Shown here: one piece after another, positions 10,378 to 23,628 of the stretch
How the letters are laid out: every line of letters starts with the position of its first letter
Numbering within the stretch: position 1 is the stretch's first letter
Origin: Pandoraea oxalativorans
Lineage (GTDB): Bacteria > Pseudomonadota > Gammaproteobacteria > Burkholderiales > Burkholderiaceae
Direction: 5' to 3'
Length of the DNA stretch: 64,000 nucleotides
NCBI RefSeq assembly: GCF_000972785.3
Contig: NZ_CP011253.3
Location: forward strand, 1,426,001 to 1,490,000
The notes under the pieces: model-generated
Database searches by the model: none
Told to the model about the DNA's origin: nothing
Seen by the model: only the letters and a program-made list of their open reading frames with translations
Position numbers and translations under genes: made by a program

Positions 10378-11061
10378 TCAGTCTCCTGCGCGAGCGCCCC
10401 GGGCCTGCGAAGCCTGGAGCAATACTACCAGCGCACCGCCCCCGCCGTCGCGTCCTTGCGCTTGTGCCCACGCCAGCACTTCGTTCTTCTGCGCGAGCCA
10501 GCCGCGCACCTTGTCTTTGAGGACCGGCTCGCGGTTCACCGAGCCCAGGCCCTTGCCGTGAATCACGCGAATGCAGCGCAGGCCGCGCTTGACGGCGTCG
10601 TGCAGAAACGCCGAGAGCGCTTCGCGGGCTTCGTCGCGGCGCATGCCGTGCAGGTCGATCTGTGCCTGCACCACCCAGTCGCCGCGCTGGAGCTTGAGCA
10701 CGGCATCGTGGCTGATGCCGGGACGGCGGTACGACAGGCGGTCGTCCGTATCGAGCAGCGCTTCGGGGTCGAATTCGTCGGACAGGGATTCGTGAAGCAC
10801 GGCGGCTTCGTCTTCCGCGGTCTGACGCGCGACCGGCTCGGGCGGGAAGCGCGGATGCTCGACGCGATTGGTCGAGCCCTTGCTGGCGAGCGGTGCGATC
10901 TCGCCGATGCTGTCGCGAAACACGTTGGCATCGCGTTTGGCCTGCGCGGCGCGCTTGGCGGCGGCGATGCGTTCGGCTTCGCGCGCAGCGCTCTCGGTCG
11001 CGAGGGCGTCACGGAAGTTGGAGAGGTCGCTGAGGCTGAGTTTTGGTGGTTTCTTGCTCAT
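10378..11061 (-). CDS. Smr-domain protein
   Basis: A 227-aa protein. The N-terminal half is charged and likely disordered; the C-terminal half is a Smr (MutS2-related) domain with QIDLHGMRRDEA and IHGKGLGS. These correspond to the LDLHG and TGKG motifs of stand-alone Smr nucleases. The ATG at 11061 gives MSKKPPKLSLSDL, the usual start; an upstream in-frame ATG adds 12 hydrophobic residues and is less likely. Its cellular role is unproven. It lies downstream of trxB on the same strand, but a strong hairpin separates them. Confidence 0.85.
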   Translation of the reverse strand: MSKKPPKLSLSDLSNFRDALATESAAREAERIAAAKRAAQAKRDANVFRDSIGEIAPLASKGSTNRVEHPRFPPEPVARQTAEDEAAVLHESLSDEFDPEALLDTDDRLSYRRPGISHDAVLKLQRGDWVVQAQIDLHGMRRDEAREALSAFLHDAVKRGLRCIRVIHGKGLGSVNREPVLKDKVRGWLAQKNEVLAWAQAQGRDGGGGALVVLLQASQARGARAGD

Positions 11062-11184
11062 GATCGTGCGAACAAGGACGTTCAATGGGAGGGGCAACGG
11101 TGCGTTGCGTCTGCGCGGTCGCGAAGACGCGTTTGCGCATCATAACGGCTCATGACGTCGGATGGCGACGCCGCAAGTGAAGAC

Positions 11185-11224
11185 GGCGTCCCGGCTGCAT
11201 GAAACATCACGCAGCCGGGACGCC
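11185..11224 (-). terminator. Long perfect hairpin downstream of trxB
   Basis: GGCGTCCCGGCTGC at 11185-11198 pairs perfectly with 11211-11224 around a 12-base loop, a 14-bp GC-rich stem 30 bases after the trxB stop. The minus-strand sequence after it, GTCTTCACTT, is only mildly U-rich, so termination is likely but not certain. Confidence 0.6.
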
Positions 11225-11253
11225 TCCGTCAGGCGCAAAAAGCGCGAGAGCGA

Positions 11254-12669
<1,416 letters not shown>

Positions 12670-14997
12670 ATGACGACGAAATCTTCCTACTCTGCTGGTG
12701 CCGGATCGTCGTTGCCCAATCGGGTGACGCACCTCTTCCATGAAATCCGCTGGATGGCGCAGGTCGCGCTGATGGTGTTCCTGTTGATGGCGTTGTTCTC
12801 CTACAGCCGTCTGGACCCCAGCTGGACGCATGCGGCGCATGTGGAGCGTATCGCCAATTGGGCGGGGCGCGTCGGCGCGTGGGTCGCCGACATGCTGCTG
12901 CTCATGCTCGGTCTGTCCGCTTACTGGCTGGTGGTGTTCATCGCCCGCCGCGTGATCTCCGGTTACCGCCGCATTTCCGCCAGACGCGAAGCGCCTCCGC
13001 TGCGCGAACGCCTCGCGAGTGGCGGCTGGGTGGAGATCGTCTCCTCGCTCATGGTGCTGCTCTCGAGCGCCGGTATCGAATCACTGCGTCTGTACCGTCT
13101 CAAGGCCCAGTTGCCGCGCGCATCGGGCGGCGTCATCGGCGAGACCGTCGGCGGCTTCTTCCAGCATGCGCTCGGCTTCACGGGCGGCACGCTGGCGTTG
13201 CTGCTGGTCTTCGCCTTCGGCCTGTCGCTGCTGTTCCATTTCTCCTGGTTGTCCGCCGCCGAAAAGGTCGGTGCGCTGATTCTCGATACCGGCACGGTGA
13301 TCCGTCGCCGCCGCGAGGCGCGTCAGGACCGTCGTCTGGGCGAAGAAGCGGCGATTGCGCGCGAAGGTGCCGTCGTTCAGAACCGTGTACGCGCGGAAGT
13401 CCACGAGCCGGTGCAGATCGTGCCGCCGGTCAAGGTGGTGCCCAAGAGTGAGCGCGTCGAGAAGGAAAAGCAGGCCCCGCTGTTCGCCGACCTGCCGGAT
13501 TCGATCCTGCCGCCGCTCGCGCTGCTTGACCCGACCCCGGTCGCACAGGAAACGGTGTCGGGCGAGACGCTGGAATTTACGTCACGCCTGATTGAGAAGA
13601 AGCTCAAGGATTTCGGCGTGGAAGTGAGCGTCGTGGCCGCTTATCCCGGCCCCGTCATCACGCGTTACGAAATCGAACCGGCCACGGGCGTCAAGGGCAG
13701 TCAGATCGTGAATCTGGCGAAGGATCTGGCGCGTTCGCTTTCGCTGGTGTCGATCCGGGTGGTCGAGACCATTCCGGGCAAGAATTTCATGGGGCTGGAG
13801 TTGCCGAATCCGCGTCGTCAGACGGTGCGGATGACGGAAATTCTCGGCTCGGAGGTCTACAACAGTTCGTCGTCGCTGTTGACGCTCGCCCTCGGCAAGG
13901 ACATCGGCGGCAAGCCGGTCGTGGCCGATCTGGCGAAGATGCCTCACCTGCTCGTGGCCGGTACGACCGGTTCGGGCAAGTCGGTGGGGATCAACGCCAT
14001 GATTCTGTCGTTGCTGTATAAGGCGACGGCCGAGCAGGTCCGGCTCATCCTGATCGATCCGAAGATGCTCGAAATGAGCATGTACGAGGGCATCCAGCAT
14101 CTGTTGTGCCCGGTGGTGACGGATATGCGTCAGGCCGGTCATGCGCTGAACTGGGTGGTGGCCGAGATGGAGCGCCGCTACAAGCTGATGAGCAAGCTGG
14201 GCGTTCGCAATCTGGCGGGCTACAACAACAAGATCGACGACGCCGCCAAGCGTGAAGAACATATTCCGAATCCGTTCTCGCTGACGCCGGAAGAACCCGA
14301 GCCGTTGCAGCGTCTGCCGTACATCGTGGTCGTGATCGACGAACTGGCCGATCTGATGATGGTCGTCGGCAAGAAGGTCGAAGAGTTGATCGCGCGGATT
14401 GCGCAGAAGGCGCGCGCGGCGGGCATTCACCTGATTCTGGCGACGCAACGTCCGTCGGTCGACGTCATTACCGGTCTGATCAAGGCCAACGTGCCCACGC
14501 GCGTGGCGTTCCAGGTGTCGTCGAAGATCGATTCGCGCACGATTCTGGATCAGCAGGGTGCCGAGACGCTGCTGGGCATGGGCGACATGCTCTACATGCC
14601 GCCGGGCACCGGGTTGCCGTTGCGTGTGCACGGTGCGTTTGTCTCCGATGACGAAGTGCATCGTGTGGTCGAGCGGCTCAAGGAGCAAGGCGAGGCCAAC
14701 TACGTCGAAGGTCTTCTCGACGGTGCGGTCGAAGGCGAAGACGGCGGTATCGACGGTGCGGGCGGCGGCGGTGGGACCGGCGAGGGGGGCGGCGAGTCCG
14801 ATCCTCTTTACGATCAGGCCGTGGCCGTGGTGCTCAAGCAGCGCCGCGCGTCGATCTCGCTGGTGCAGCGCCATTTGCGCATCGGCTACAACCGGGCGGC
14901 GCGCCTGCTCGAACAGATGGAACAGTCCGGCGTCGTGTCGGCGATGGCGAGCAATGGCAACCGGGAAATTCTGGTGCCGAATCGCGAGGGAGAATAA
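12670..14997 (+). CDS. ftsK: DNA translocase FtsK
   Basis: A 775-aa inner-membrane protein that couples chromosome dimer resolution and segregation to division. About four N-terminal membrane helices (roughly residues 25-200) and a charged linker lead into the RecA-like motor with Walker [16 protein letters not shown] and Walker [17 protein letters not shown]-terminal gamma winged helix ([20 protein letters not shown]) reads KOPS sites. A Gly-rich spacer precedes the gamma domain. The length is in the short-linker FtsK class. The start is the ATG giving MTTKSSYS; its ribosome site is poor. lolA begins five bases after its stop. Confidence 0.95.
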   Translation: MTTKSSYSAGAGSSLPNRVTHLFHEIRWMAQVALMVFLLMALFSYSRLDPSWTHAAHVERIANWAGRVGAWVADMLLLMLGLSAYWLVVFIARRVISGYRRISARREAPPLRERLASGGWVEIVSSLMVLLSSAGIESLRLYRLKAQLPRASGGVIGETVGGFFQHALGFTGGTLALLLVFAFGLSLLFHFSWLSAAEKVGALILDTGTVIRRRREARQDRRLGEEAAIAREGAVVQNRVRAEVHEPVQIVPPVKVVPKSERVEKEKQAPLFADLPDSILPPLALLDPTPVAQETVSGETLEFTSRLIEKKLKDFGVEVSVVAAYPGPVITRYEIEPATGVKGSQIVNLAKDLARSLSLVSIRVVETIPGKNFMGLELPNPRRQTVRMTEILGSEVYNSSSSLLTLALGKDIGGKPVVADLAKMPHLLVAGTTGSGKSVGINAMILSLLYKATAEQVRLILIDPKMLEMSMYEGIQHLLCPVVTDMRQAGHALNWVVAEMERRYKLMSKLGVRNLAGYNNKIDDAAKREEHIPNPFSLTPEEPEPLQRLPYIVVVIDELADLMMVVGKKVEELIARIAQKARAAGIHLILATQRPSVDVITGLIKANVPTRVAFQVSSKIDSRTILDQQGAETLLGMGDMLYMPPGTGLPLRVHGAFVSDDEVHRVVERLKEQGEANYVEGLLDGAVEGEDGGIDGAGGGGGTGEGGGESDPLYDQAVAVVLKQRRASISLVQRHLRIGYNRAARLLEQMEQSGVVSAMASNGNREILVPNREGE

Positions 14998-15002
14998 AGC
15001 AT

Positions 15003-15653
15003 ATGCTGGGATTCAAGCGCGGCTTGCCGCTCATGGTGGGGGCCGTCGGTGTGACGCTGGCGGCGCTGGTCGCGCCGGCTTACGCGAGCGGTACGGCACA
15101 ACTCAAGGCGTTCGCGGCGCAGGTGAAGTCTGCGCGCGGCGAGTTCGAGCAGAAGCAGGTCAAGGGACAGCAGAACGGCGAGATGAAGGTGACGAACAAT
15201 GCGTCGGGCACGTTCGAGTTCTCGCGTCCCGGCCAGTTTGTCTGGCATTACACCAAGCCTTACGATCAGTTGCTGCAGGCGGACGGCACGACGCTCTACG
15301 TCTACGACAAGGATCTGAATCAGGTGACCGAGCGCAAGCTGGGCGACTCGCTGGGCGCAAGCCCCGCCGCGATCCTGTTCGGTAGCAACGACATCGAAAA
15401 GAGCTTCACGCTCAAGGATGCCGGTGTGAAGAACGGCATCGACTGGGTCGAGCTTAAGCCGAAGTCGCAGGACACGCAGTTCCAGCGCGTGGGCATCGGT
15501 TTTCGCGACGGCAACCTCGCCGCGATGGAACTATACGATGCATTCGGCAACGTGACCTTGCTCACGTTCAGCAACATGCAGAAGAACCCGCCGTTACCGG
15601 CGGGAAACTTCAAGTTCATGGTGCCCAAGGGGGCGGACGTGATCAAGGGTTGA
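15003..15653 (+). CDS. lolA: Outer-membrane lipoprotein carrier protein LolA
   Basis: A 216-aa periplasmic chaperone that carries lipoproteins from LolCDE to LolB. It has a signal peptide of about 28 residues ending near AYA, then the conserved ARGEFEQKQ and [20 protein letters not shown]. The order ftsK-lolA-rarA-serS is the common proteobacterial arrangement and supports the call. A GAGGGAGAA ribosome site lies inside the end of ftsK, indicating cotranscription. Confidence 0.95.
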   Translation: MLGFKRGLPLMVGAVGVTLAALVAPAYASGTAQLKAFAAQVKSARGEFEQKQVKGQQNGEMKVTNNASGTFEFSRPGQFVWHYTKPYDQLLQADGTTLYVYDKDLNQVTERKLGDSLGASPAAILFGSNDIEKSFTLKDAGVKNGIDWVELKPKSQDTQFQRVGIGFRDGNLAAMELYDAFGNVTLLTFSNMQKNPPLPAGNFKFMVPKGADVIKG

Positions 15654-15816
15654 GCTTGCGCCGACCTGTTCCCCTGCCACCCGGTGTCGCCTGAGTATCG
15701 TCTGAGCGTTGCCTCAGAAGCGCTTTGCGGGCGAGCCGGTCCTCGGGCTGGCATAATGGGGACATCTGATTATCTGACTGCGGCCGGGGACATCCCCGGC
15801 CGCGCTGCTTGAGAAC

Positions 15817-17238
15817 ATGCCAAACGACGCCCCTTTGTCGGCTTCGGTGCCTTTGGCCGAGCGCCTTCGCCCCCATACCATCGACGATGTGATTGGCCAG
15901 CGTCACTTGCTGGGCAAGGGAAAGCCTTTGCGCGTTGCATTCGAAGCGGGCCGTCCTCATTCGATGATTCTCTGGGGCCCGCCGGGTGTCGGCAAAACGA
16001 CGCTCGCGCGCCTGATGGCGGACGCCTTCAAGGCTTACTTCATCGCGCTGTCGGCCGTGCTCTCCGGCGTAAAGGACATCCGCGACGCCGTCGAGGCCGC
16101 GCAGATTCAGCGTGCGCAGGGCAAGCAGACGGTCGTGTTCGTCGACGAAGTCCATCGCTTCAACAAGGCACAGCAGGACGCGTTCCTGCCGCACGTCGAA
16201 TCCGGTTTGTTCATCTTCGTCGGTGCGACGACGGAAAACCCGTCGTTCGAGGTAAACGGCGCATTGCTTTCGCGTGCGGCAGTGTACGTGCTCAAGAGCC
16301 TGAACGACGAAGAGCTCGGCGAGATGGTCACGCGTGCAGCGCATGAGCTGGGCGATATCGGATTGACGGATGAAGCCCGTCAGGGGCTGATCGATTCGGC
16401 GGATGGCGACGGTCGCAAGCTGTTGAACAACGTCGAAATCGTGGCGCAGGCTGCGATGTCGCAGGACATGGAGACGATCGACGAGGCGCTGCTGGCCAGT
16501 GTGCTCGCCGAGAATCTGCGTCGCTTCGACAAGGGCGGCGACGCGTTCTACGATCAGATCAGCGCGCTGCACAAGTCGGTGCGCGGCAGTTCGCCGGACG
16601 GCGCGCTGTACTGGTTCTGCCGCATGCTCGACGGCGGTGCCGATCCGCGTTATCTGGCGCGCCGGATCGTGCGCATGGCGTGGGAAGACATCGGACTGGC
16701 CGACCCGCGTGCGGCGCGCATTGCGCTGGATGCGGCCGAGACGTACGAGCGTCTTGGCACACCCGAGGGCGAACTGGCATTGGCGCAGGCGATTCTGTAT
16801 CTTGCGTCGGCCCCGAAGTCGAATGCGGGCTACAACGCGTACAACCAGGCGCGGGCGTTCGTCGGCAAGGACAAGTCGCGCGCGGTGCCCATTCATTTGC
16901 GCAATGCGCCGACCAAGCTGATGAAAGAACTCGGCTATGGTCACGAGTATCGCTACGCGCACGACGAGCCGGATGCCTATGCTGCCGGTGAGACGTATTT
17001 CCCCGACGATTTGCGTGCGCAGAACTGGTATCGTCCGGTGCCGCGCGGTCTGGAAGGCAAGATCGGGGAGAAGCTGAACTGGCTGAAGTCGCTCGATGCC
17101 GAATGGCGTCGTGCGAATGCCAAGGGACGCAAGTCCGACGCCCTGGCGAAGACGCCGACGGCTGGGAAGACGTCGTCTCCATCCTCATCGTCCGAGAAAA
17201 CGCCGCCTGCCGAGTCCGGGGACGACGAGTCCGCGTGA
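15817..17238 (+). CDS. rarA: Replication-associated recombination protein A (AAA+ ATPase)
   Basis: A 473-aa clamp-loader-like ATPase acting at stalled forks. Walker A is GPPGVGKTT, Walker [11 protein letters not shown], and sensor 1 lies in [14 protein letters not shown]. The tetramerisation region carries [16 protein letters not shown] and [13 protein letters not shown]. It is somewhat longer than the E. coli protein because of a Ser/Pro/Lys-rich C-terminal tail (about residues 435-473) that is probably disordered. It is the third gene of the ftsK-lolA-rarA-serS series. Confidence 0.95.
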   Translation: MPNDAPLSASVPLAERLRPHTIDDVIGQRHLLGKGKPLRVAFEAGRPHSMILWGPPGVGKTTLARLMADAFKAYFIALSAVLSGVKDIRDAVEAAQIQRAQGKQTVVFVDEVHRFNKAQQDAFLPHVESGLFIFVGATTENPSFEVNGALLSRAAVYVLKSLNDEELGEMVTRAAHELGDIGLTDEARQGLIDSADGDGRKLLNNVEIVAQAAMSQDMETIDEALLASVLAENLRRFDKGGDAFYDQISALHKSVRGSSPDGALYWFCRMLDGGADPRYLARRIVRMAWEDIGLADPRAARIALDAAETYERLGTPEGELALAQAILYLASAPKSNAGYNAYNQARAFVGKDKSRAVPIHLRNAPTKLMKELGYGHEYRYAHDEPDAYAAGETYFPDDLRAQNWYRPVPRGLEGKIGEKLNWLKSLDAEWRRANAKGRKSDALAKTPTAGKTSSPSSSSEKTPPAESGDDESA

Positions 17239-17378
17239 GTCTGCGCGCTGTCGTACGGGGCGGGCGGCGATAACACGCTGCATGGTGGGCTGCCAGCGGT
17301 CTGCCATAACGTCTCGGCACGCGGCGACATGTCAAATCGCGTCATAGCGCTGTGCGTTTGGTAAAATCCCGCCATTAG

Positions 17379-18779
<1,401 letters not shown>

Positions 18780-18797
18780 AAAATTTTGAAAAAGAGG

Positions 18798-18825
18798 TTG
18801 TCGAAAAAAGAAATTCGGCTATAAT
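18798..18825 (+). promoter_or_regulatory. Sigma-70 promoter for tRNA-Ser
   Basis: TTGTCG at 18798-18803 and a perfect TATAAT at 18820-18825 are 16 bases apart, about 55 bases upstream of the mature tRNA 5' end. This is one of the few near-consensus promoters in the window. Confidence 0.75.
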
Positions 18826-18881
18826 CTCTTTCTCGCTGCTTGAGGCCACTCAGGCAGCGAACCAAAGCAGAAAGAACGCTT

Positions 18882-18972
<91 letters not shown>

Positions 18973-18983
18973 AGCACACAATG

Positions 18984-19013
18984 AAGCCCTTGAATTTCAA
19001 GGGCTTTTTTGTT
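18984..19013 (+). terminator. Intrinsic terminator of tRNA-Ser
   Basis: AAGCCCTTGA and TCAAGGGCTT form a near-perfect stem with a tiny loop, followed by TTTTGTTTT. It lies 11 bases after the CCA end. Confidence 0.9.
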
Positions 19014-19123
19014 TTGTGCGCCAGTGACTTACAAAATGACTATCAAGGCGCTGGCCGCGTTCGCGCAGCCGATGATAGGCGACCAGCGTTATCGTCCCTC
19101 GCCGTGGCTCGCGCGCCGCCGGT

Positions 19124-19951
19124 TCAGCCCAACGCCTGACTTGCAGCCGCTGCGCGCCCCCGCAACCAGTTGATGCTGGCGAACAGCAGCACGGCGAACA
19201 CGATAAGCATGGTGGCGACGGCGAGGATCGACGGGTCGATTGAATCGCGGATGCCGCTCCACATCTGACGCGGCACGGTCTTCTGATCCGGTCCGCCGAT
19301 GAACAGGATCACGATCACTTCATCAAACGACGTCGCAAAGGCGAACACACTGCCGGTCGCGACCGCAGGCGTGATGAGCGGGAGCGTTACGCGCCGGAAT
19401 GTGGCCCATGGCGTCGCACCCAGACCGGACGCCGCGCGCAGCAGGCTCTGGTCAAACGACAGCAGTGAGGCCGTTACGGTAATGACGACGAACGGCGTGC
19501 CGAGCGCGGCGTGCGCCAGAATGACCCCCGGATACGAGTTCACGAGACCCAGCGGCGCGAAGATCAGATAGAAGCCGGCCGCCACCACGACGATCGGCAC
19601 GATCATCGGCGAGATGATGATCGGCATGATGACCGAGCGCAGGGGAAATTGCGACCGGCTCAAGCCCAATGCAGCCAGTGTTCCGAGACCCGTGGCAATC
19701 AGCGTCGACGCCGCGCCGATGCCGATGCTGTTGAGCAACGCGCGTTGCCAGTCGGGACTCGTGAGCGCCTGTTCGTACCAGCGCACCGAAACCCCCGTCA
19801 TCGGATACGAGAAATACGAGCCGGCGTTAAACGACAGCGGCACGATGGCGAGAATCGGCGCGACCAGAAAGAGGAGCGTGAGCGCCGTGTGCAGGCGCAC
19901 CCAACGCCACGCCACGCGCTCGGCCACCACGGTGTTGCGTTTGTCCTGCAT
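19124..19951 (-). CDS. ABC permease, PotC type
   Basis: A 275-aa inner-membrane permease with about six helices and the EAA loop ASGLGATPWATFRRVTLPLI. The ATG at 19951 has GGAG 8 bases upstream; an earlier in-frame ATG lacks one. It is the last gene of a five-gene minus-strand operon (Rieske oxygenase, ATPase, binding protein, PotB-type permease, this gene). The pairing identifies a polyamine/opine-type importer. Confidence 0.9.
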   Translation of the reverse strand: MQDKRNTVVAERVAWRWVRLHTALTLLFLVAPILAIVPLSFNAGSYFSYPMTGVSVRWYEQALTSPDWQRALLNSIGIGAASTLIATGLGTLAALGLSRSQFPLRSVIMPIIISPMIVPIVVVAAGFYLIFAPLGLVNSYPGVILAHAALGTPFVVITVTASLLSFDQSLLRAASGLGATPWATFRRVTLPLITPAVATGSVFAFATSFDEVIVILFIGGPDQKTVPRQMWSGIRDSIDPSILAVATMLIVFAVLLFASINWLRGRAAAASQALG

Positions 19952-19996
19952 GGTGCTATCTCCGGTGAATCCGTTGTCCTGCCTGCCGGGCACGCT

Positions 19997-21286
19997 TCAG
20001 CCGAAGCGCAGCCGGTCGATGCCGACGATGCGGTTGAAGATGAAGTAAAAGACCGCGGTGAAGATCACCAGATACGCCGAGAGCGCACCTGCGAGGCCCC
20101 AGTTGAGCTGCGTATTGGTCTGCATGGCGATGAGCTGGCTGATCATCTCGTCACCTGCGCCGCCGAGCAACGACGGTGTGATGTAGTAGCCCAGTGCGAG
20201 CACGAAGACGAGGAAGCACCCGGCACCGACACCCGGCAACGTCTGCGGAATGTAGATGCGCACGAACGCCGTGAACGGATGCGCGCCCAGCGACTTCGCC
20301 GCGCGCATGTAGATGGGCGATACGCTCTTCATCACCGAATAGATCGCCAGAATCATGTAGGGCAGCAGCACGTGCGTCATGCCGATTAAAACACCGGTAC
20401 GGTTGAAGATCAGCGCGACGGGGTGAGACGTCAGCCCTAGCATCGACAGCAGGCTGTTGATGACGCCGCCCGGTTGCAGCAGCACGTACCACGCGGTCGT
20501 GCGCACCAGCAGCGATGTCCAGAACGGCACGATCACGAATAGCATCAGGCGATGGCTCTGCTTCTCGGGCAGGTTGGCGAGCAACCACGCGACCGGATAG
20601 CCGAGGATGAGACAGAGGATTGTCACGGTCGCACTGATCGAGATCGTGCGCAGGAACGCCTCCCGGTACACCGAAGCGTTATCGGGCACCGACGCGACGG
20701 TGCCTTGCGGGATGACCTGCGCGTCCATCCCTGCCAGCAGGTAGTCGGGCGTTGGCGACGTTGCCGCCCGTTTGAGCAGACGCCACGTCTCGGGGGAATC
20801 CCAACGGGCGTCAAGTTCGATCAGCGCGGGCTTCCATGCGGCGGGCGTGTCGTCGCCGACCGCACGCGCCGTGCGCATAAGCAGGCTGCGAAATTCCGGC
20901 TGCGCGAAGTTCATGCGCCGAGCCACGGTGCCGAGCTGCCCGCTCTCACGCGCTTGCTTCAGGTCGGCGGCGAGCAACGCGAACGTTGTCTCGCCCGGCA
21001 CGCCGTTACCGTCCCACGCGACCAGCGCGCGGGCAAGGTGCGGCATGCCGTCGGCCATCTCGTGGTTTTGCACGCTGCGTGCGAGCAGCATGGCAATCGG
21101 CGCGATAAACGTCGAGAGCAGGAACACGATCAACGGCAAGGTCAGCAGCAGTGCCCGCATCGACGCATGCCGTTGCACCCGTCGGTACGTCTGACGGGCG
21201 GCAGCGGTGGCGAGCCCTTCGGCACTCGGGTGCGTGCCGTGATTGCCGGGATTGCCGGGAGAGCGGGCGTGAGGCGATGCGGGCAT
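19997..21286 (-). CDS. ABC permease, PotB type with long periplasmic insert
   Basis: A 429-aa permease. After the first membrane helix (about residues 50-75) comes an extra hydrophilic segment of roughly 130 residues, probably periplasmic, before the usual five helices. Such an insert is seen in a subset of Pot-like permeases and makes the protein longer than PotB. The EAA loop is AAKSLGAHPFTAFVRIYIPQ. The ATG at 21286 follows GAGAAGA. It forms the heterodimeric channel with the next gene. Confidence 0.88.
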   Translation of the reverse strand: MPASPHARSPGNPGNHGTHPSAEGLATAAARQTYRRVQRHASMRALLLTLPLIVFLLSTFIAPIAMLLARSVQNHEMADGMPHLARALVAWDGNGVPGETTFALLAADLKQARESGQLGTVARRMNFAQPEFRSLLMRTARAVGDDTPAAWKPALIELDARWDSPETWRLLKRAATSPTPDYLLAGMDAQVIPQGTVASVPDNASVYREAFLRTISISATVTILCLILGYPVAWLLANLPEKQSHRLMLFVIVPFWTSLLVRTTAWYVLLQPGGVINSLLSMLGLTSHPVALIFNRTGVLIGMTHVLLPYMILAIYSVMKSVSPIYMRAAKSLGAHPFTAFVRIYIPQTLPGVGAGCFLVFVLALGYYITPSLLGGAGDEMISQLIAMQTNTQLNWGLAGALSAYLVIFTAVFYFIFNRIVGIDRLRFG

Positions 21287-21366
21287 GGGCGTCTTCTCTT
21301 GCAATCGACCGGTTCAGGTGGTGCAAATGTTTCGGGAGGCTCGGGGGCGCGAATGACATTCACCCG

Positions 21367-22413
21367 TTATTGCGTGAGCCACACCTGAAAGCGCTTGTTG
21401 ATCGCGTCGGCGTTATCGGCCCAGAAGTTCGCGTTGATCTGCACGGCGCGCTTGAAGTTCTCCGGCGCGGTCGGCATATCGGCCAGACGCTGCTTGTCGA
21501 CGTACTGAATGGCGTCCTTGCGCGGTGGCGCGTATGCGATGTACTTCGACAGATCGGCAGACGCCTTCGGCTGCGCTTGCGAGACAATGAATTTCGCGGC
21601 GGCGTCGGCATGTTTCGCCCCTGCGGGCACACCCCACCATTCGAAGTCGTAGACCTGTGCGTCCCACACGGCCTTGAACGGCTTCTTGTCTTTCTTGGCT
21701 GCGTCGTCGATACGGCCGTTGTAGGCCTGCACCATCGCCACCGCGCCGTCGGCGAGCAACTGCGGGGCCTGCGCACCTGACTCCCACCACACGATGTTTT
21801 TCTTGATGGTGTCGAGTTTCTTGAACGCACGGTCGACGCCAGCGGGGGTAGCGAGCACCTTGTACACGTCTTTCGGATCGACGCCGTCGGCGATCAGCGC
21901 CCATTCCATCGTGACTTTCGGCGACTTGCGCAGACCGCGCTTGCCCGGGAATTTCTGCAAGTCGAAGAAGTCGTTGACGCTCGTCGGCGCGGCTTTGAGC
22001 TTGCTTGCGTCGTAAGCGTAGATCGTCGACCACACCATGCTCGCGACCGCGCATTCGCTAATCGAGCCGGAGATGAAGTCGCTGGTCTTGCCGAGCGTCT
22101 TCTTGTCGAATTTCTTGAGCAGACCCTCGTCGCAAGCGGTGATGGCGTCGTTGGTCTCCATGTCGATCAGATCCCATGTCGTGTTCTTTGCCTGCTCCAT
22201 TGCGGAGAGTTTGGCGAGACCGCCGTCATACGACTCGGTCGCGAACGTCACGCCCGAGGCCTGCGTGAACGGCTCGAACCACGCCTTCTTTGCGGCCGCT
22301 TCGAAGGCCCCGCCGAAGGTCACGACATTGAGAGTTTCCGCCGCGTGCGAGGCCGACGTGGCGAAGGCCAGAACGGCGAGGGAGGCACAGTGCAGTTTGA
22401 GAGAAGTGCGCAT
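21367..22413 (-). CDS. Periplasmic binding protein, PotD/PotF-like
   Basis: A 348-aa solute-binding protein with a signal peptide of about 24 residues ending ASHA. The mature N-terminus, ETLNVVTFGGAFEAAAKKA, is typical of the spermidine/putrescine/opine cluster of binding proteins. Aromatic residues in WDLIDMETND and WWESGAQAPQLL fit a cation-pi binding pocket for an amine or betaine, but the ligand is not determinable. One base separates its start from the ATPase stop, so translation is probably coupled. Confidence 0.9.
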   Translation of the reverse strand: MRTSLKLHCASLAVLAFATSASHAAETLNVVTFGGAFEAAAKKAWFEPFTQASGVTFATESYDGGLAKLSAMEQAKNTTWDLIDMETNDAITACDEGLLKKFDKKTLGKTSDFISGSISECAVASMVWSTIYAYDASKLKAAPTSVNDFFDLQKFPGKRGLRKSPKVTMEWALIADGVDPKDVYKVLATPAGVDRAFKKLDTIKKNIVWWESGAQAPQLLADGAVAMVQAYNGRIDDAAKKDKKPFKAVWDAQVYDFEWWGVPAGAKHADAAAKFIVSQAQPKASADLSKYIAYAPPRKDAIQYVDKQRLADMPTAPENFKRAVQINANFWADNADAINKRFQVWLTQ

Positions 22414-22414
22414 G

Positions 22415-23596
22415 TCAGTTGGCTCCAGCAGGTGCAGTCAGGATCAGGGAAGGGGCGGGTGCGTCGGGAGAAGCGGGGGCCGGTGTCGCTTGCGGGGCGC
22501 TTGCGGCGAGAATCTTGCAGTCGTCATGACGCCACGCGACATCGATGGTGTCGCCCGGGCCGGGAAGTGCGTGACGCTGCGTGTTGGGGACTTTCACGAC
22601 GATGGCGTCGCGCGAGCCGAGCGCGAGATGCACGCGATGGTGATCGCCGCAGTAGACGAGTTCGTCGACGCGGGCGCGAACGACATTGTGGGCGTCTTCG
22701 GCAGGCACACCGGCCGGTCCGGGAATGTGCGCGCGCTCCGGACGCAGCGCGAGTATGGCGGCGTCGCCCGTTTGCAGGCCGATCTCACAGCGTTCGCGAA
22801 TGAGGCTGCCGTCGGCCAGTGCCAGCGTGGCCCAGCCGTCGTCGGCGCGCACCACACGTCCGGTCAATCCGTTGTTCTCCCCGACGAAGTTCGCCACGAA
22901 CGCGTTCTGCGCGTTTTCGTAGAGTTCGTTCGGCGACGCGGCTTGCTGAATGCGTCCATCCGAAAACACCGCGACGCGGTCCGACATCGTCAGCGCTTCG
23001 GCCTGATCGTGCGTCACGTACACGATCGTCAGCGACAGTTCGCGATGCAGCCGCATGATCTCGTACTGCATCGTCTCGCGCAGCCGCTTGTCGAGCGCAC
23101 CCAGCGGTTCGTCCATCAGCACCACACTCGGCTCGAACACGAGCGCGCGGGCGAGCGCCACGCGTTGCTGCTGACCGCCGGAGAGTTGTGCGGGACGTCG
23201 ACTGGCCAGATGCGAGAGTTCGATCATCTCCAGCGCGCGCTTCACGCGGGCGTTCTGCTCGGCGCGACCGACACGTCGCACGGACAGCGGGAAGGCGACG
23301 TTCTGCGCAATCGTGAGATGGGGGAACAGTGCGTAGTTCTGGAACACCATGCCGATATCGCGCCGGTGCGGCGGCTTGTCGTCCAGCCTTTGGCCGTCCA
23401 GACGAATCTCGCCGTGCGTGGGCGACTCGAAACCCGCGAGCATCATGAGCGTGGTCGTCTTGCCCGAGCCGGACGGGCCGAGCAGCGACAGGAACTCTCC
23501 GCGGCGCACATCGAGGTTCAGGTCGTCGACGACCGCGTGCACGCCGTCATACGACTTGCTCACGCCCGAGAACGAAATGAAGGAGTGGTTCGACAT
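22415..23596 (-). CDS. ABC transporter ATPase, PotA type
   Basis: A 393-aa ATPase. Walker A is LLGPSGSGKTTTLM, the signature LSGGQQQRVALARAL and Walker B VVLMDEPLGALD. The C-terminal extension (about residues 245-370) matches the TOBE regulatory domain found in PotA/FbpC types. It powers the importer encoded by its neighbours. The Rieske gene ends 32 bases upstream, which places oxygenase and importer in one transcript. Confidence 0.93.
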   Translation of the reverse strand: MSNHSFISFSGVSKSYDGVHAVVDDLNLDVRRGEFLSLLGPSGSGKTTTLMMLAGFESPTHGEIRLDGQRLDDKPPHRRDIGMVFQNYALFPHLTIAQNVAFPLSVRRVGRAEQNARVKRALEMIELSHLASRRPAQLSGGQQQRVALARALVFEPSVVLMDEPLGALDKRLRETMQYEIMRLHRELSLTIVYVTHDQAEALTMSDRVAVFSDGRIQQAASPNELYENAQNAFVANFVGENNGLTGRVVRADDGWATLALADGSLIRERCEIGLQTGDAAILALRPERAHIPGPAGVPAEDAHNVVRARVDELVYCGDHHRVHLALGSRDAIVVKVPNTQRHALPGPGDTIDVAWRHDDCKILAASAPQATPAPASPDAPAPSLILTAPAGAN

Positions 23597-23628
23597 CGTG
23601 ATTGCGTCCTGTCGTCAGAGGTCGGGAC

